Assembly: GCF_021166585.1 (NCBI RefSeq) | Contig: NZ_JAJOZE010000012.1 | Coordinates: 43,015 to 107,014 of the forward strand | Source of the DNA: Metabacillus kandeliae | Lineage (GTDB): Bacteria; Bacillota; Bacilli; Bacillales; Bacillaceae | Direction of reading: 5' to 3' | DNA length: 64,000 nt | Shown here: in pieces, positions 1-8,185 of the stretch | How the letters are laid out: every line of letters starts with the position of its first letter | Numbering within the stretch: the stretch's first letter is position 1 | Translations under genes and position numbers: made by a program | The notes under the pieces: generated by a model | Told to the model about the DNA's origin: nothing | Database searches by the model: none | Seen by the model: only the letters and a program-made list of their open reading frames with translations

Positions 1-278
1 TGATTCCGGAAGCTGAAGAGGTACAGCTTTAATGATTTGCTTTCTACCATCAGCTGATCCGGAATGTAGCTGATGTAAATGGTAGCGAAGTCAGGCTGGT
101 TTGTTTTTGGGCAAAGAGAGGTGAATTCCGGGCAGTTGAATTTCACAAAATAATCCCGGCCAGCATGTTTATTTTCAAAGCTTTCCAACACTTCAGGGGA
201 GTAGTTGAACAAATAATTTGTTCCCTGATTTCCGAGAAGAGTGACACCCTTCAGTTCATTTTCATTTCTTCCGCTCAT
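1..278 (-). CDS. queF: NADPH-dependent 7-cyano-7-deazaguanine reductase QueF (partial, cut by window edge)
   Basis: Last gene of the queuosine operon. QueF reduces preQ0 to preQ1 with NADPH in the cytoplasm. The first 92 codons are visible, read leftward from an ATG at 276-278, and the C-terminal part lies outside the window. The translated start [20 protein letters not shown] is typical of short Bacillus QueF, and the motif [14 protein letters not shown] carries the catalytic cysteine (residue 56 here) that forms the thioimide with preQ0. The start lies 14 bases after the queE stop, consistent with co-transcription. The identification is firm; only the missing end prevents a completeness check. 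Confidence 0.94.
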   Translation of the reverse strand, partial: MSGRNENELKGVTLLGNQGTNYLFNYSPEVLESFENKHAGRDYFVKFNCPEFTSLCPKTNQPDFATIYISYIPDQLMVESKSLKLYLFSFRN

Positions 279-292
279 GTTTATTCTCCTTT

Positions 293-1024
293 TTATACGC
301 CGCGTTTATTTCCCCATATAAGCGTGTGCAGCTGAGGCAGCACGCGGACATTGTTTAATTCTTCATCCTCTGTTACTAAGTCGATCAGCCATTCATACTT
401 TTGCAGAAGGATGGAAAGCAGCTTCGCATCATCCCGCTCAGCAAGGTCTTCATTTCCAGTCTGCAGATAAAACGGAATCATCGGATACCGCTTATGAACT
501 GCTTTCGCAAAAGCCAGGTCCTCTTCATTAAAAATGACAACCTTTAAACTCGTATGGCTGAGTCTGCCGCTGCCTTCCAGCTGATCGATAATATCATCCA
601 AAACAATAAAGTTCGTTTTCATTCCTGAACTCGGCGGTTTAGGAGACAATGTTAAATCATCCACACGCAAAAACCAGTCCTGGTACCTGCTTCCCTGTGT
701 TTCAATAGCAGCAGCTATGTTCTCCTTATGAAGAAGATCAATGAGGTGCCCGATATTTTTCAGCAGTGCAGGGTTTCCTCCTGAAATGGTCACATGTGAA
801 AACCGGCTTCCCCCTGCCTTTCGCAATCTTTCCCATACATCTTCTGCAGTGAGCATTTCAATATCTTCTTTTGCAGAACCGTCCCATGTAAAAGCAGAAT
901 CACACCAGCTGCAGGAATAATCGCAGCCAGCCGTCCTGACAAACATTGTTTTCTGTCCAGCAACCATGCCTTCACCTTGAATCGTCGGCCCGAATACTTC
1001 CAGTACAGGAATTTTATCCCTCAT
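293..1024 (-). CDS. queE: 7-carboxy-7-deazaguanine synthase QueE (radical SAM)
   Basis: Converts 6-carboxy-tetrahydropterin to 7-carboxy-7-deazaguanine, the ring-contracting step of preQ0 synthesis. The 243-residue protein has the radical SAM cluster motif [10 protein letters not shown] (cysteines 34, 38 and 41) after the substrate-region motif PTIQGEG, and SGGNPAL further on as the SAM-contacting GGE-like segment. Length is normal for the Bacillus type. Its ATG lies inside the 3' end of queD (11-base overlap), so translation is probably coupled. Third gene of queCDEF. Confidence 0.96.
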   Translation of the reverse strand: MRDKIPVLEVFGPTIQGEGMVAGQKTMFVRTAGCDYSCSWCDSAFTWDGSAKEDIEMLTAEDVWERLRKAGGSRFSHVTISGGNPALLKNIGHLIDLLHKENIAAAIETQGSRYQDWFLRVDDLTLSPKPPSSGMKTNFIVLDDIIDQLEGSGRLSHTSLKVVIFNEEDLAFAKAVHKRYPMIPFYLQTGNEDLAERDDAKLLSILLQKYEWLIDLVTEDEELNNVRVLPQLHTLIWGNKRGV

Positions 1025-1460
1025 GGCTTTTCACCTTTTTCGGCCGGTAAACCACATAGCTTGTTGGTGTTTCTCTGACAAAAACCTGTACGCATGTGGG
1101 TTTGTTTGCCAGTGTATCAAGGTCCTTTTGGATTACCTCATAGATGATCCTCGCTGTCACTTCTGTTGTTGGAAAATAATTTCTATTCTCCATAGTAAAA
1201 AGATCTTGATGATTATTCAAAACAGTGTGATCAAACTTCTTATGAACGAGATCCTTGATGCGTTTAAAATTGACCAAAAACCCCGAGTCATCTAGGTCAT
1301 CCCCTGCAATCGTGATATTAATAAAATATGTGTGGCCATGCATATCCTGGCATTTCCCAGCATCAGTGTGCGGGATGAAGTGTGCCGCTGAAAGGTGAAA
1401 ATCCTTATTCAGCTCATAGCAAAAGGGATGGTTCGCCTGTGGATAGATTTGCTGAATCAT
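1014..1460 (-). CDS. queD: 6-carboxy-5,6,7,8-tetrahydropterin synthase QueD
   Basis: PTPS-family enzyme converting 7,8-dihydroneopterin triphosphate to 6-carboxytetrahydropterin. The 148-residue protein shows zinc-ligand histidines in HLSAAHF and MHGHTY, with the catalytic cysteine in GKCQDMHGH, and the RETPTS segment near the C-terminus. The start ATGA overlaps the queC stop by four bases, and the 3' end overlaps queE. Length and motifs agree with QueD rather than the larger animal-type PTPS. Confidence 0.96.
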   Translation of the reverse strand: MIQQIYPQANHPFCYELNKDFHLSAAHFIPHTDAGKCQDMHGHTYFINITIAGDDLDDSGFLVNFKRIKDLVHKKFDHTVLNNHQDLFTMENRNYFPTTEVTARIIYEVIQKDLDTLANKPTCVQVFVRETPTSYVVYRPKKVKSHEG

Positions 1461-2119
1461 TTCGCTGCACCTGCCTTTTTCGCAAGATATGCATCAAGAC
1501 CCTTTTTCCGCAGTCTGCATGCCGGACATTCCCCGCAGCCGTCTGAAATTACGCCATTATAGCAGGTAAGCGTTTTTGTCCGGACAAACTCCAAAGCGCC
1601 AAGATCATCTGCAAGCTCCCACGTTTCCGCTTTATCAAGCCACATAAGAGGTGTATGAATCACAAGCTGTTCATCCATTGCAAGATTGATCGTCACATTG
1701 CAGGACTTGACAAACTGGTCTCTGCAGTCAGGATAGCCGCTGAAATCCGTCTCACAAACCCCTGTTACAATGTGTCTTGCGTTTACCTGTTTGGCGAGAA
1801 TAGAAGCAAAAGAAAGAAAAACCAAATTTCTGCCTGGAACAAAGGTAGATGGCAGTTCTCCTTCTTTTTCTGTTATCTCAATTTCATCTCTCGTTAAGGC
1901 GCTTGGCGCAAGCTGGCTGAGCAAAGACATGTCAAGAAGATGGTGTTTTACTCCTAGCTCCTCTGCAATGCTTGCCGCTGATTGAATTTCGAGATGGTGC
2001 CGCTGATTATAATGAAAAGTGACACATTCCACCTCTTTAAATTGCTGAAGAGCCCAAAACAGGCAGGTCGTGCTGTCCTGTCCGCCGCTGAAAACGACGA
2101 TGGCCTTTTCGTTTTTCAT
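1457..2119 (-). CDS. queC: 7-cyano-7-deazaguanine synthase QueC
   Basis: ATP-dependent amidation and dehydration of 7-carboxy-7-deazaguanine to preQ0. The 220-residue protein starts [16 protein letters not shown] with the PP-loop SGGQDS at residues 10-15, and the C-terminal [13 protein letters not shown] supplies zinc-binding cysteines. I chose the ATG at 2117-2119 because AGGAGG sits just upstream and the protein then starts like other QueC; a longer frame to 2146 would run through that ribosome site. First gene of the operon, behind the preQ1 riboswitch and overlapping queD by four bases. Confidence 0.96.
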   Translation of the reverse strand: MKNEKAIVVFSGGQDSTTCLFWALQQFKEVECVTFHYNQRHHLEIQSAASIAEELGVKHHLLDMSLLSQLAPSALTRDEIEITEKEGELPSTFVPGRNLVFLSFASILAKQVNARHIVTGVCETDFSGYPDCRDQFVKSCNVTINLAMDEQLVIHTPLMWLDKAETWELADDLGALEFVRTKTLTCYNGVISDGCGECPACRLRKKGLDAYLAKKAGAAK

Positions 2120-2159
2120 GTTTTTCCTCCTCTTGGAGGCTCTCACAACCTGTTCATTT

Positions 2160-2282
2160 ACAAAAATAAAAGCACCTCTATATGACAGAGGTGCCCCAGG
2201 ATTCTATAAAAACAAAAAAAATAACCATATCCAAGGATATAGTCCTTAGTTTTTTATAGAGGGTTGTGCTAGAACCTCTCCC
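2160..2282 (-). promoter_or_regulatory. preQ1-I riboswitch with intrinsic terminator, upstream of queCDEF
   Basis: Read on the minus strand, 2280-2243 gives AGAGGTTCTAGCACAACCCT followed by CTATAAAAAACTAAGGA, an essentially consensus class I preQ1 aptamer: P1 hairpin AGAGG..CCTCT, then an A-rich tail and the ACTAAGGA pairing segment. Downstream (2194-2172) the hairpin GCACCTCTGTCATATAGAGGTGC followed by a T-rich run forms the terminator. Known behaviour of the class is transcription termination when preQ1 is bound, shutting off queCDEF. Queuosine genes follow 40 bases downstream. Confidence 0.94.
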
Positions 2283-2358
2283 GCATGTACGGATTTTTTT
2301 ATAAAGTTGTTTAAGCTATTCTACTATATCACGCTCTCACTCATATTTCCACTGTCTA

Positions 2359-2838
2359 TTAACTTAATCCGCTGTCTCTTTTCAGCCGTCCGACACCGCA
2401 TGCTCCATTTGCGAGCAGGATTTGCTGGACCTTTTCTGTCTGTCCCCGCGGGCAGTGGATTAGAAGGACAACATCCATTTCTCTTCCAGATCTTTTCCGC
2501 ATGCTGATGCCTTTCTTTTTCTTATAAAGAAAATTGACCGCAAGACCGAGGAAAATGCCTGCCAAAAGGCCGAAAAGCCCCCAAAGGACAGGGCCTAAAT
2601 AGAGATGAAGGCCGTAGATGGAGCCAAGAAGCATAAACACAGCACCAAAAGCAGCAGCAAGGTCCACCATGCTTTTCCCATCTGTATGATAGCTTTGGTC
2701 CATCAATGCCGCTCCTTTTTCTTTCATTTGAAGCGGAACGGCGAGGATTTGCTGTTTGCCAAGGCCGATTTCTTCCAATTCGGTTAATGCCATTTCAATG
2801 CTTACGGAATGCGGAAACGCCGAAAACAAATATTCCAC
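2359..2838 (-). CDS. Conserved hypothetical membrane protein, 159 aa
   Basis: I do not recognise a named family. The frame opens with a GTG at 2836-2838, 12 bases after the stop of the upstream 251-aa gene, with a weak AAGGGCG upstream. Two hydrophobic segments lie at about residues 61-77 and 80-102, separated by a short turn and rich in glycine, then a basic stretch YKKKKGISMRKRSGR. The soluble N-terminus (about 55 residues) and the C-terminus (VVLLIHCPRGQTEKVQQIL) both look like small alpha/beta ferredoxin-like halves, as in proteins with general stress protein 17M-like or YflT-like heat-tolerance segments, but this is only a guess. Confidence 0.7.
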   Translation of the reverse strand: MEYLFSAFPHSVSIEMALTELEEIGLGKQQILAVPLQMKEKGAALMDQSYHTDGKSMVDLAAAFGAVFMLLGSIYGLHLYLGPVLWGLFGLLAGIFLGLAVNFLYKKKKGISMRKRSGREMDVVLLIHCPRGQTEKVQQILLANGACGVGRLKRDSGLS

Positions 2839-2850
2839 TTCATCACGCCC

Positions 2851-3606
2851 TTACTGTTGAGGCATTCTAAACCCCTGATTCTGATAATCCCTTTCCAGAA
2901 AAAGAGCCTGTTCTTTATCCATCAGCTTGTTATACTCAACCGTATTCACATAGGAATCGTATATAATAAACACATACAGGGAAGGCAGATAAAGAAAGTA
3001 CTGAGGGTCAGCTCCAGCATGAACCTTTCCAAACCACCCGCCTGCCGTATATAAAATACACGGATACAATTTTGCATAGTAAGCAGCATAAATCCAAAGA
3101 ACAAGCCCAAAAATGATGGAAGGCAGCCTATTCAGGTAAATGTGCCCCAAACCAGGGGTGAGAGCTGACCAAAACAGCGCCAGTACCGGCTTTCTCTTTT
3201 CCAAAATATTAATTTCAAAGGAGCAGAAATTTTTCATTTTGATATGATAGCCCTCTCTGCAGGCAAGAATATAATATTTATTGTAAGCATTGGCTCTCCG
3301 GTAACAGTCCCAGATTGAATAAACATACACCGTAATATACAGCCATAAGCCTTCTTCCCGCATCATCTCCAGGGCTAGAGGCGCTTTGCCGATCATGCTG
3401 TAATAAATGGCCCTGTTCAGCTGGCAGTAATTGTTCATCACTACTTCCCAAACCATTAGAATAAACCCTGTCATGTATTTCCCCAGCAAATAATGGCCAA
3501 ACCCCGGAAATGCTGCAGACCACCAGGCAATAATCCACGGATTTCTTAAATGAAAAATATTTGTTGTTGTCGGGCTGATAGAAGCAGCATACCTTCGGAT
3601 TGTCAT
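2851..3606 (-). CDS. Uncharacterised membrane protein with duplicated PG(F/L)GH motif, 251 aa
   Basis: Unnamed integral membrane protein. ATG at 3606 follows GGAG at good spacing. It is built from two similar halves: WWSAAFPGFGHYLLGKYMTG near residue 28 and FWSALTPGLGHIYLNRLPS near residue 145, each followed by a hydrophobic helix, and each half later has a Y-x-I/F-x-D-x-Y motif (YSIWDCY, FIIYDSY). The paired P-G-x-G-H segments resemble the TM2-domain turn. Likely co-transcribed with the 159-aa gene 12 bases downstream. No function can be assigned. Confidence 0.75.
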   Translation of the reverse strand: MTIRRYAASISPTTTNIFHLRNPWIIAWWSAAFPGFGHYLLGKYMTGFILMVWEVVMNNYCQLNRAIYYSMIGKAPLALEMMREEGLWLYITVYVYSIWDCYRRANAYNKYYILACREGYHIKMKNFCSFEINILEKRKPVLALFWSALTPGLGHIYLNRLPSIIFGLVLWIYAAYYAKLYPCILYTAGGWFGKVHAGADPQYFLYLPSLYVFIIYDSYVNTVEYNKLMDKEQALFLERDYQNQGFRMPQQ

Positions 3607-3689
3607 TTTCGTTCTCCGGCAAACTTTTTCTCTAGTTTGGTTATAACAGCTTTTAAATATGCAGCATGGCTAAAAAGATGGTTTAAAAA

Positions 3690-3720
3690 GAAAAAACGCC
3701 TCGGCATAAGGCGTTTTTTT
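3690..3720 (-). terminator. Intrinsic terminator after the CNNM-type gene
   Basis: AAAACGCCT..AGGCGTTTT hairpin flanked by A/T runs on both sides, directly after the stop of the 3726-5117 gene. It could work in both directions, but only minus-strand genes flank it. Confidence 0.8.
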
Positions 3721-3725
3721 CAAGT

Positions 3726-5117
3726 TTATTGAGGAGTGGCAGCAATGCCCTGTGAATCCATAACAGGCACCTGTTCCTCTTCTTTTACGTGGCGCGTCAG
3801 TTCCAAATATTGAATGTGATGGTTTTCCATATCCCTGACCCGAAACGTGTAAGGGGAAAGCTCAATAACGTCTCCCTGCTGCACATCATACTTTTCAGTC
3901 TGAATCCAGCCCCCGATTGTATCAACATCCTTATCATCGATCTCCAGTCCGAACAGATCGTTGATTTCACTGACAAGCACTTTTCCGTCAAGGATATATT
4001 TGTTCTCATTTACTTTTTGAACATACGGAACTTCATCTGAATCAAACTCATCCCTGATTTCCCCGACAATTTCCTCTAAAATATCTTCGACTGTCACAAG
4101 TCCTGCCGTGCCGCCGTACTCATCAATCAGGATGGCCATATGAATCCGCTCCTTCTGCATCTTAACGAGGAGATCATGAATGGCGATTGACTCAATGACT
4201 TGAATAACAGGTCTCATATATTTTTCCAGGGAAAGCTTTCCGCTCGGATTGTTCTGAATCAAATCTGTAAAAACCTCTTTAATATTGACCATGCCGACGA
4301 TATGGTCTTTATCCCCATCTACAACTGGATAGCGCGTATATTTTTCATTTTTCATCGTTTCAAGGTGCTCTTCAAGAGGTTCACCAATTGAAAGAGAAAC
4401 AATTTCAGTTCTTGGCACCATAATTTCCTTTGCAATCCGATTATCAAATTCAAATATTTTATTCACATATTTGAATTCAGATTGGTTAATCTCCCCGCTT
4501 TTGTAGCTGTCAGACAAAATGATCCGCAGCTCTTCCTCACTGTGCGCTCCTTCATGCTCTGAAGCAGGCTTCAAGCCGAACATACCCGTAACAAATCTCG
4601 CGGAACTGTTCAAAGCCCATATGAAAGGATACAGCACCTTGTAAAAAAGGATAAGCGGCCTTGCAAACCACAGGCTGATTGTTTCAGCTTTTTGGATAGC
4701 AAGGGATTTGGGAGCAAGCTCTCCAATCACGACATGCAAAAATGTAACAATGGCAAACGCCAGCAAAATGGATAAAACAGGCGAAATTGGCTTTAAAAAA
4801 GTGAAGCTGCCGAGCAAGGGGCTGATAATATGCTCAAGCGTTGATTCGCCGATCCATCCCAGGCCAAGGGCTGTTACTGTAATCCCCAATTGGCATGCGG
4901 ACAAATACTCATCCAGATTATGAATGATTTTTTTCGCTGCAAGTGCATTATGACTGCCTTCTTCTACCAGCTGGTCGATGCGGGAACTTCTTACCCTGAT
5001 AATGGCGAATTCCGATGCAACAAAAAATCCGGTTAAGGCAATCAATAGTGCGATAAGCACCAAATTTACTATGTCCAAGTAGTTTCCTGTTTCCGGCAAG
5101 ACGGAAAAGGAAGTCAC
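3726..5117 (-). CDS. CNNM/CorC-type (hemolysin family) transporter with DUF21, CBS pair and CorC_HlyC domains
   Basis: 463-residue membrane protein of the family implicated in Mg2+ or Co2+ efflux. DUF21/CNNM domain at about 1-200, with hydrophobic segments near 18-38, 65-85, 100-125 and 130-150 and the motif GFFVASEFAI; CBS pair at about 210-335 (MVPRTEIVSL, GMVNIKEVF, DEYGGTAGLVTVEDILEEIVGEI split here into family motifs); C-terminal CorC_HlyC domain with DVDTIGGWI. The start is uncertain: the called GTG directly abuts AGGAGG, and in-frame TTG codons at residues 7 and 14 may be used instead. Preceded by about 220 bases without a gene. Paralogue assignment (YhdP, YqhB or YugS-like) is not possible here. 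Confidence 0.92.
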   Translation of the reverse strand: MTSFSVLPETGNYLDIVNLVLIALLIALTGFFVASEFAIIRVRSSRIDQLVEEGSHNALAAKKIIHNLDEYLSACQLGITVTALGLGWIGESTLEHIISPLLGSFTFLKPISPVLSILLAFAIVTFLHVVIGELAPKSLAIQKAETISLWFARPLILFYKVLYPFIWALNSSARFVTGMFGLKPASEHEGAHSEEELRIILSDSYKSGEINQSEFKYVNKIFEFDNRIAKEIMVPRTEIVSLSIGEPLEEHLETMKNEKYTRYPVVDGDKDHIVGMVNIKEVFTDLIQNNPSGKLSLEKYMRPVIQVIESIAIHDLLVKMQKERIHMAILIDEYGGTAGLVTVEDILEEIVGEIRDEFDSDEVPYVQKVNENKYILDGKVLVSEINDLFGLEIDDKDVDTIGGWIQTEKYDVQQGDVIELSPYTFRVRDMENHHIQYLELTRHVKEEEQVPVMDSQGIAATPQ

Positions 5118-5342
5118 CTCCTGAATTTATGAATTAAACAAATAGCGTTTAACACACCTTTCTTATTAAGAGAATCATAATCTAAAAAAAACCAATCAGT
5201 CAAACGTAATACTTCAACGATTTTCTAATAAATATGACGAAAATGTTTTAAAAATACCCTCTGGCATTGCCGGTTCTTACCTTTTTGCAGGATATCTTCC
5301 TCTTACCGGCTTTTTTGAAAACAGCTTAGGGCCATTCACACG

Positions 5343-5370
5343 CAAAAAAGCCCCTGAGAAAGGGCTTTTT
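5343..5370 (-). terminator. Terminator of the metallophosphoesterase gene
   Basis: AAAAAGCCC / GGGCTTTTT hairpin with a T run on the minus strand, overlapping the end of the 5369-6106 gene. Confidence 0.8.
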
Positions 5371-6106
5371 ACTGTTCCTTTAAACCTCTGTAGCGCGAGG
5401 TGGTAATTTCTTGCACGTAAGGAGCCAGTTCAGGCATTTTCATCTCCCTTGCGATGTTAATGGCCCGTTCAATATCATATGGAACTCTTGCAAGCTGGAT
5501 CGAAAATGGCGCCTTCTCTTTCATGCCAATTTCCCCTTCAATAACCGCGTAGGATGCCTGCGGCAAATCAAGCGGATTTCCGACACTGCCTGTATTAAAC
5601 AGCGTTTTTCCATGAAAATGCTGTACAAACGCCTGGTGAACATCGCCGTAGCCGACTACATCAGGCTGAGGCTCATCCATTCCTGTTAATTCCGTATTTT
5701 CAAACATGCCCAGCCGCTTTTCCAGACTGTCCCAGGGTTGAACCCTTGTATAAAGGCTGTATGGAGAAGCATGAAAAAGACGGATCCTTCTGCCGCTCAT
5801 CACCAAATCCTTAGAAAAAGGCAAACCCGCCAAATAGCTGCAGTCCCCCTCATCCAGCTGGGCCTGATGCCATTTCAATGTCTCAAACTCCGTCTCCTTA
5901 ATAATGAAATCATCCCAATTCCCCTTAACCGTCAGCTCACAGGCTTCCTGAATCATCGCAATTGCTTTTTTTGATTCAGGGCCCTTTCCCGCCAAATCGC
6001 CGAGGCAGAAAATTCTGCTGATATTCTGCCTGCTAATCTGCTCCAGAACGGCCTCAAGTGCCGGAATGTTTCCATGTATATCTGATATAACCGCAATTTT
6101 ATCCAT
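5369..6106 (-). CDS. Metallophosphoesterase family protein (calcineurin-like, DNA/YfcE-type)
   Basis: 245-residue soluble protein with the calcineurin-like metal-binding signatures in order: DIHGN (D-x-H) near residue 8, GDLAGKGP (GD), GNWDDF (GNxD), and GYGDVHQAF with FNTGSVGNP (GxxH-type and GSVG) near 170-185. This pattern fits small bacterial phosphodiesterases or protein phosphatases; substrate unknown. The ATG at 6106 was chosen because GGGGGAAAAAG lies upstream; the longer frame to 6142 adds an unrelated leader. It lies 40 bases downstream of the ykvI-like gene on the same strand. Confidence 0.9.
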   Translation of the reverse strand: MDKIAVISDIHGNIPALEAVLEQISRQNISRIFCLGDLAGKGPESKKAIAMIQEACELTVKGNWDDFIIKETEFETLKWHQAQLDEGDCSYLAGLPFSKDLVMSGRRIRLFHASPYSLYTRVQPWDSLEKRLGMFENTELTGMDEPQPDVVGYGDVHQAFVQHFHGKTLFNTGSVGNPLDLPQASYAVIEGEIGMKEKAPFSIQLARVPYDIERAINIAREMKMPELAPYVQEITTSRYRGLKEQ

Positions 6107-6145
6107 TCTTTTTCCCCCTGAAAAATGTTCATTTTGCCGCACCGC

Positions 6146-7180
6146 TTACTTAGCAGGCATCCTCTTAACAGCCAGCAGTACAAGAAACCCTAATGTGATA
6201 AAACCAAGAAGAGGATAAATAAAAGAAATCAATTTGCTGTATCCATAAAGGCTGATCACATAGCAGACAGCCAAAATGCCCGCCACAATCGCCATTCTTG
6301 GAGCTTTAACGTACCGCAGAAGCAGCTTCTCCATTCCGTATATATTCCCTATAACAGAAGTAAAAACTTCCCCGTAAATAACAAGAACATAAATATAGTA
6401 GGCAGCAAAAAAAACCGTCTGCATCACCTGTGCCATTGGAATATCATACTTCATCACATCAGGCAGCAGCAAAAGAGCAAAGTGGCTCCCGAGCAGAATA
6501 AACCCCAATATCGCGCCGCCTAAATACCCGCCGTACTTCAGCACTTTTTCATCCTTCACCTCTGACGCAAGCGGGACAAGCACCGCCTGTGATAAAGCCA
6601 AATTGTATGCCACATAGCAAATAGCTGCCTGAAGCCACTGAAAGGACACTGCTTCCTTCTTATTCATCATAATGGAAAAGTCACTTCCCAAAAAGGAAGA
6701 AACCGTAACCGTCAAGCTCAGCAGAAGAAGCATCGGAACAACAAGCATATTCACCCCGACCAGTCCTTTGACCCCTCTCATCATAACCAATATCGTTAAA
6801 AAAGAAATCGCCAGAATCCCAACTTGTGCCGGAAGATGAAGCCTTTCCTTAAAAATAGCTCCTCCTCCTGACAGCATGACAGAGGTGACACTGAACAATA
6901 ACAGCATCATTATGGCATTAATTAACCCCCCGGCCCATTTCCCAAACAAAAATCGATTAAAATCTTCAAACGATTTGGCACGGATCCTTGCAGAAATCAC
7001 CATAATCTTCGTCCCAAACACCATGAACAGCACCCCGGCAACCGCAATCCCAAACGACCCTGCAGGCCCATATTTCGTAAAAAACTCTACAATCTCCCTG
7101 CCTGTCGCAAACCCTGCTCCCACTACTGTCCCGACATAAACAAATGCCACCTGAATCACACCAGCAAAATCACGCCTCAT
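6146..7180 (-). CDS. ykvI: YkvI-like membrane transporter
   Basis: 344-residue polytopic protein with about ten hydrophobic segments and the N-terminal signature VGTVVGAGFATGREIVEF, as in the YkvI family that is related to the LeuT/APC-fold transporters. Substrate unknown. In B. subtilis (from memory) ykvI lies between clpE and queC, as it does here, which supports the name. ATG at 7180 follows CAGGTGAGAC. The upstream region is the repeat-rich spacer before clpE. Confidence 0.9.
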   Translation of the reverse strand: MRRDFAGVIQVAFVYVGTVVGAGFATGREIVEFFTKYGPAGSFGIAVAGVLFMVFGTKIMVISARIRAKSFEDFNRFLFGKWAGGLINAIMMLLLFSVTSVMLSGGGAIFKERLHLPAQVGILAISFLTILVMMRGVKGLVGVNMLVVPMLLLLSLTVTVSSFLGSDFSIMMNKKEAVSFQWLQAAICYVAYNLALSQAVLVPLASEVKDEKVLKYGGYLGGAILGFILLGSHFALLLLPDVMKYDIPMAQVMQTVFFAAYYIYVLVIYGEVFTSVIGNIYGMEKLLLRYVKAPRMAIVAGILAVCYVISLYGYSKLISFIYPLLGFITLGFLVLLAVKRMPAK

Positions 7181-7299
7181 GTCTCACCTGCTTTGTTGTC
7201 TTTCTATATAAGTATGAGACAAGTTGTGAAGTAAGAAGAAGTTCCTTTGTTGGGGTGTGTTTTTTGGGGTGGGTGGTTTGCGGGGATTGAGAGGTGCTG

Positions 7300-7940
7300 T
7301 GTACTGACCCATGGTTTACACCTCTGGTCCTGACCCCCGCTTCATTAATGAGCTAAAGGCCTGTCCCCATAGCGTCAGCCCCTTTACAAATAAGCTTTCC
7401 AAGCAGCCGGTCTCTGTCCTTTATTACAATAATAGGCTGGGGGACAGGTTACAGGACAGCTACACCTGTCCCCCAGTTCTCTGCATTATAAAAGGGGTGT
7501 CCCCCTTATCTGCAAATAGCGTTAGATCAACGTACTTTTTACCATGTCTCTGTCCCCTGCTGCGGTGAAGCATTGAGGGCCAGGTCACTATATAGGGAAG
7601 GGGACAGGTGATTTTGCCCATAAGAAACACTTTTCACTGAGGTGAAAATCACCTGACCCCAGTTTTAACAGGTCCCTGTCCCCCGGTATACTAGCAGGAT
7701 AAAGATCTGTCCCCCTTCAGGCAAACCTACTGGTGCTATAGGTGTGCGGCACTTTGCAGCCTGTCCTTTTATCAATTAGCGCACTGAGGGACAGGAGTAT
7801 GCAACTGTGCACCTGTCCCTTAGTCTGGCAGTGTATTAAAGGTGTGTCCCCCTTAAGATAAATCCCAGTAATGACAGTGTTTACAAGATCCGGTTACCTG
7901 TCCTCTATTCCTTTAAAGGGGTGAGGGCCAGGTCCAGTTT
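7300..7940. repeat. Array of CCTGTCC / GGACAGG short repeats in the ykvI-clpE spacer
   Basis: This gene-free stretch holds about 16 imperfect copies of a (C)CTGTCC(C) or GGACAGG motif in both orientations, for example at 7360, 7440, 7465, 7550, 7600, 7675, 7707, 7761, 7788, 7812, 7844 and 7898, several preceded by ACCTG or followed by a C run. Adjacent inverted copies such as GGGGACAGGT (7440) with ACCTGTCCCC (7464) can pair. No open frame of note. Composition differs from the neighbouring coding DNA, and this is most simply a decayed cluster of REP-like palindromes. Confidence 0.75.
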
Positions 7941-7981
7941 TATATATTGGAAAGAGTCCAACCACCCAAAAATCAAATCCC

Positions 7982-8011
7982 TTGAAAAGTCAGCAAAGAT
8001 CAAAGTATACT
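7982..8011 (+). promoter_or_regulatory. Candidate SigA promoter 1 of clpE
   Basis: TTGAAA at 7982-7987 and TATACT at 8006-8011 with an 18-base spacer. A CtsR-like repeat fills the spacer. Confidence 0.65.
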
Positions 8012-8165
8012 GTTCTCAAGATCTTAATTGGTCAAAGTAAATCAAACAAAATACTTGAAAGTCAAAATTGGTCAGAGTATAATAAGGTCAAAGATAGTCA
8101 AACGGACTATTTAATGTCCAAGGCATCTAAAAATTTTTTTCAAGTATTGGTCAAAGATAGTCAAT
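7988..8165 (+). promoter_or_regulatory. Five CtsR operator boxes upstream of clpE
   Basis: CtsR binds direct heptad repeats of the type RGTCAAA-N3-RGTCAAA. Five pairs are visible: 7988-8004 (weak), 8030-8046, 8060-8076, 8086-8102 and 8149-8165; the last four match at 12-14 of 14 positions, e.g. GGTCAAAGATAGTCAAA. They overlap both promoters and reach almost to the ribosome site. This predicts strong repression of clpE by CtsR, relieved by heat or protein stress. Confidence 0.92.
8055..8083 (+). promoter_or_regulatory. SigA promoter 2 of clpE
   Basis: TTGAAA at 8055-8060, exactly 17 bases, then a perfect TATAAT at 8078-8083. A CtsR box lies in the spacer and another at the expected start point, so CtsR binding would block polymerase. 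Confidence 0.8.
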
Positions 8166-8185
8166 TACTAAGGAGGCTATTTAAT

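Noticed and set aside
7982..8185. N-terminal extension of clpE through an open frame to 7982
   Set aside because: It runs across five CtsR boxes and two promoters and has no ribosome site; the zinc finger start at 8186 follows AGGAGG.
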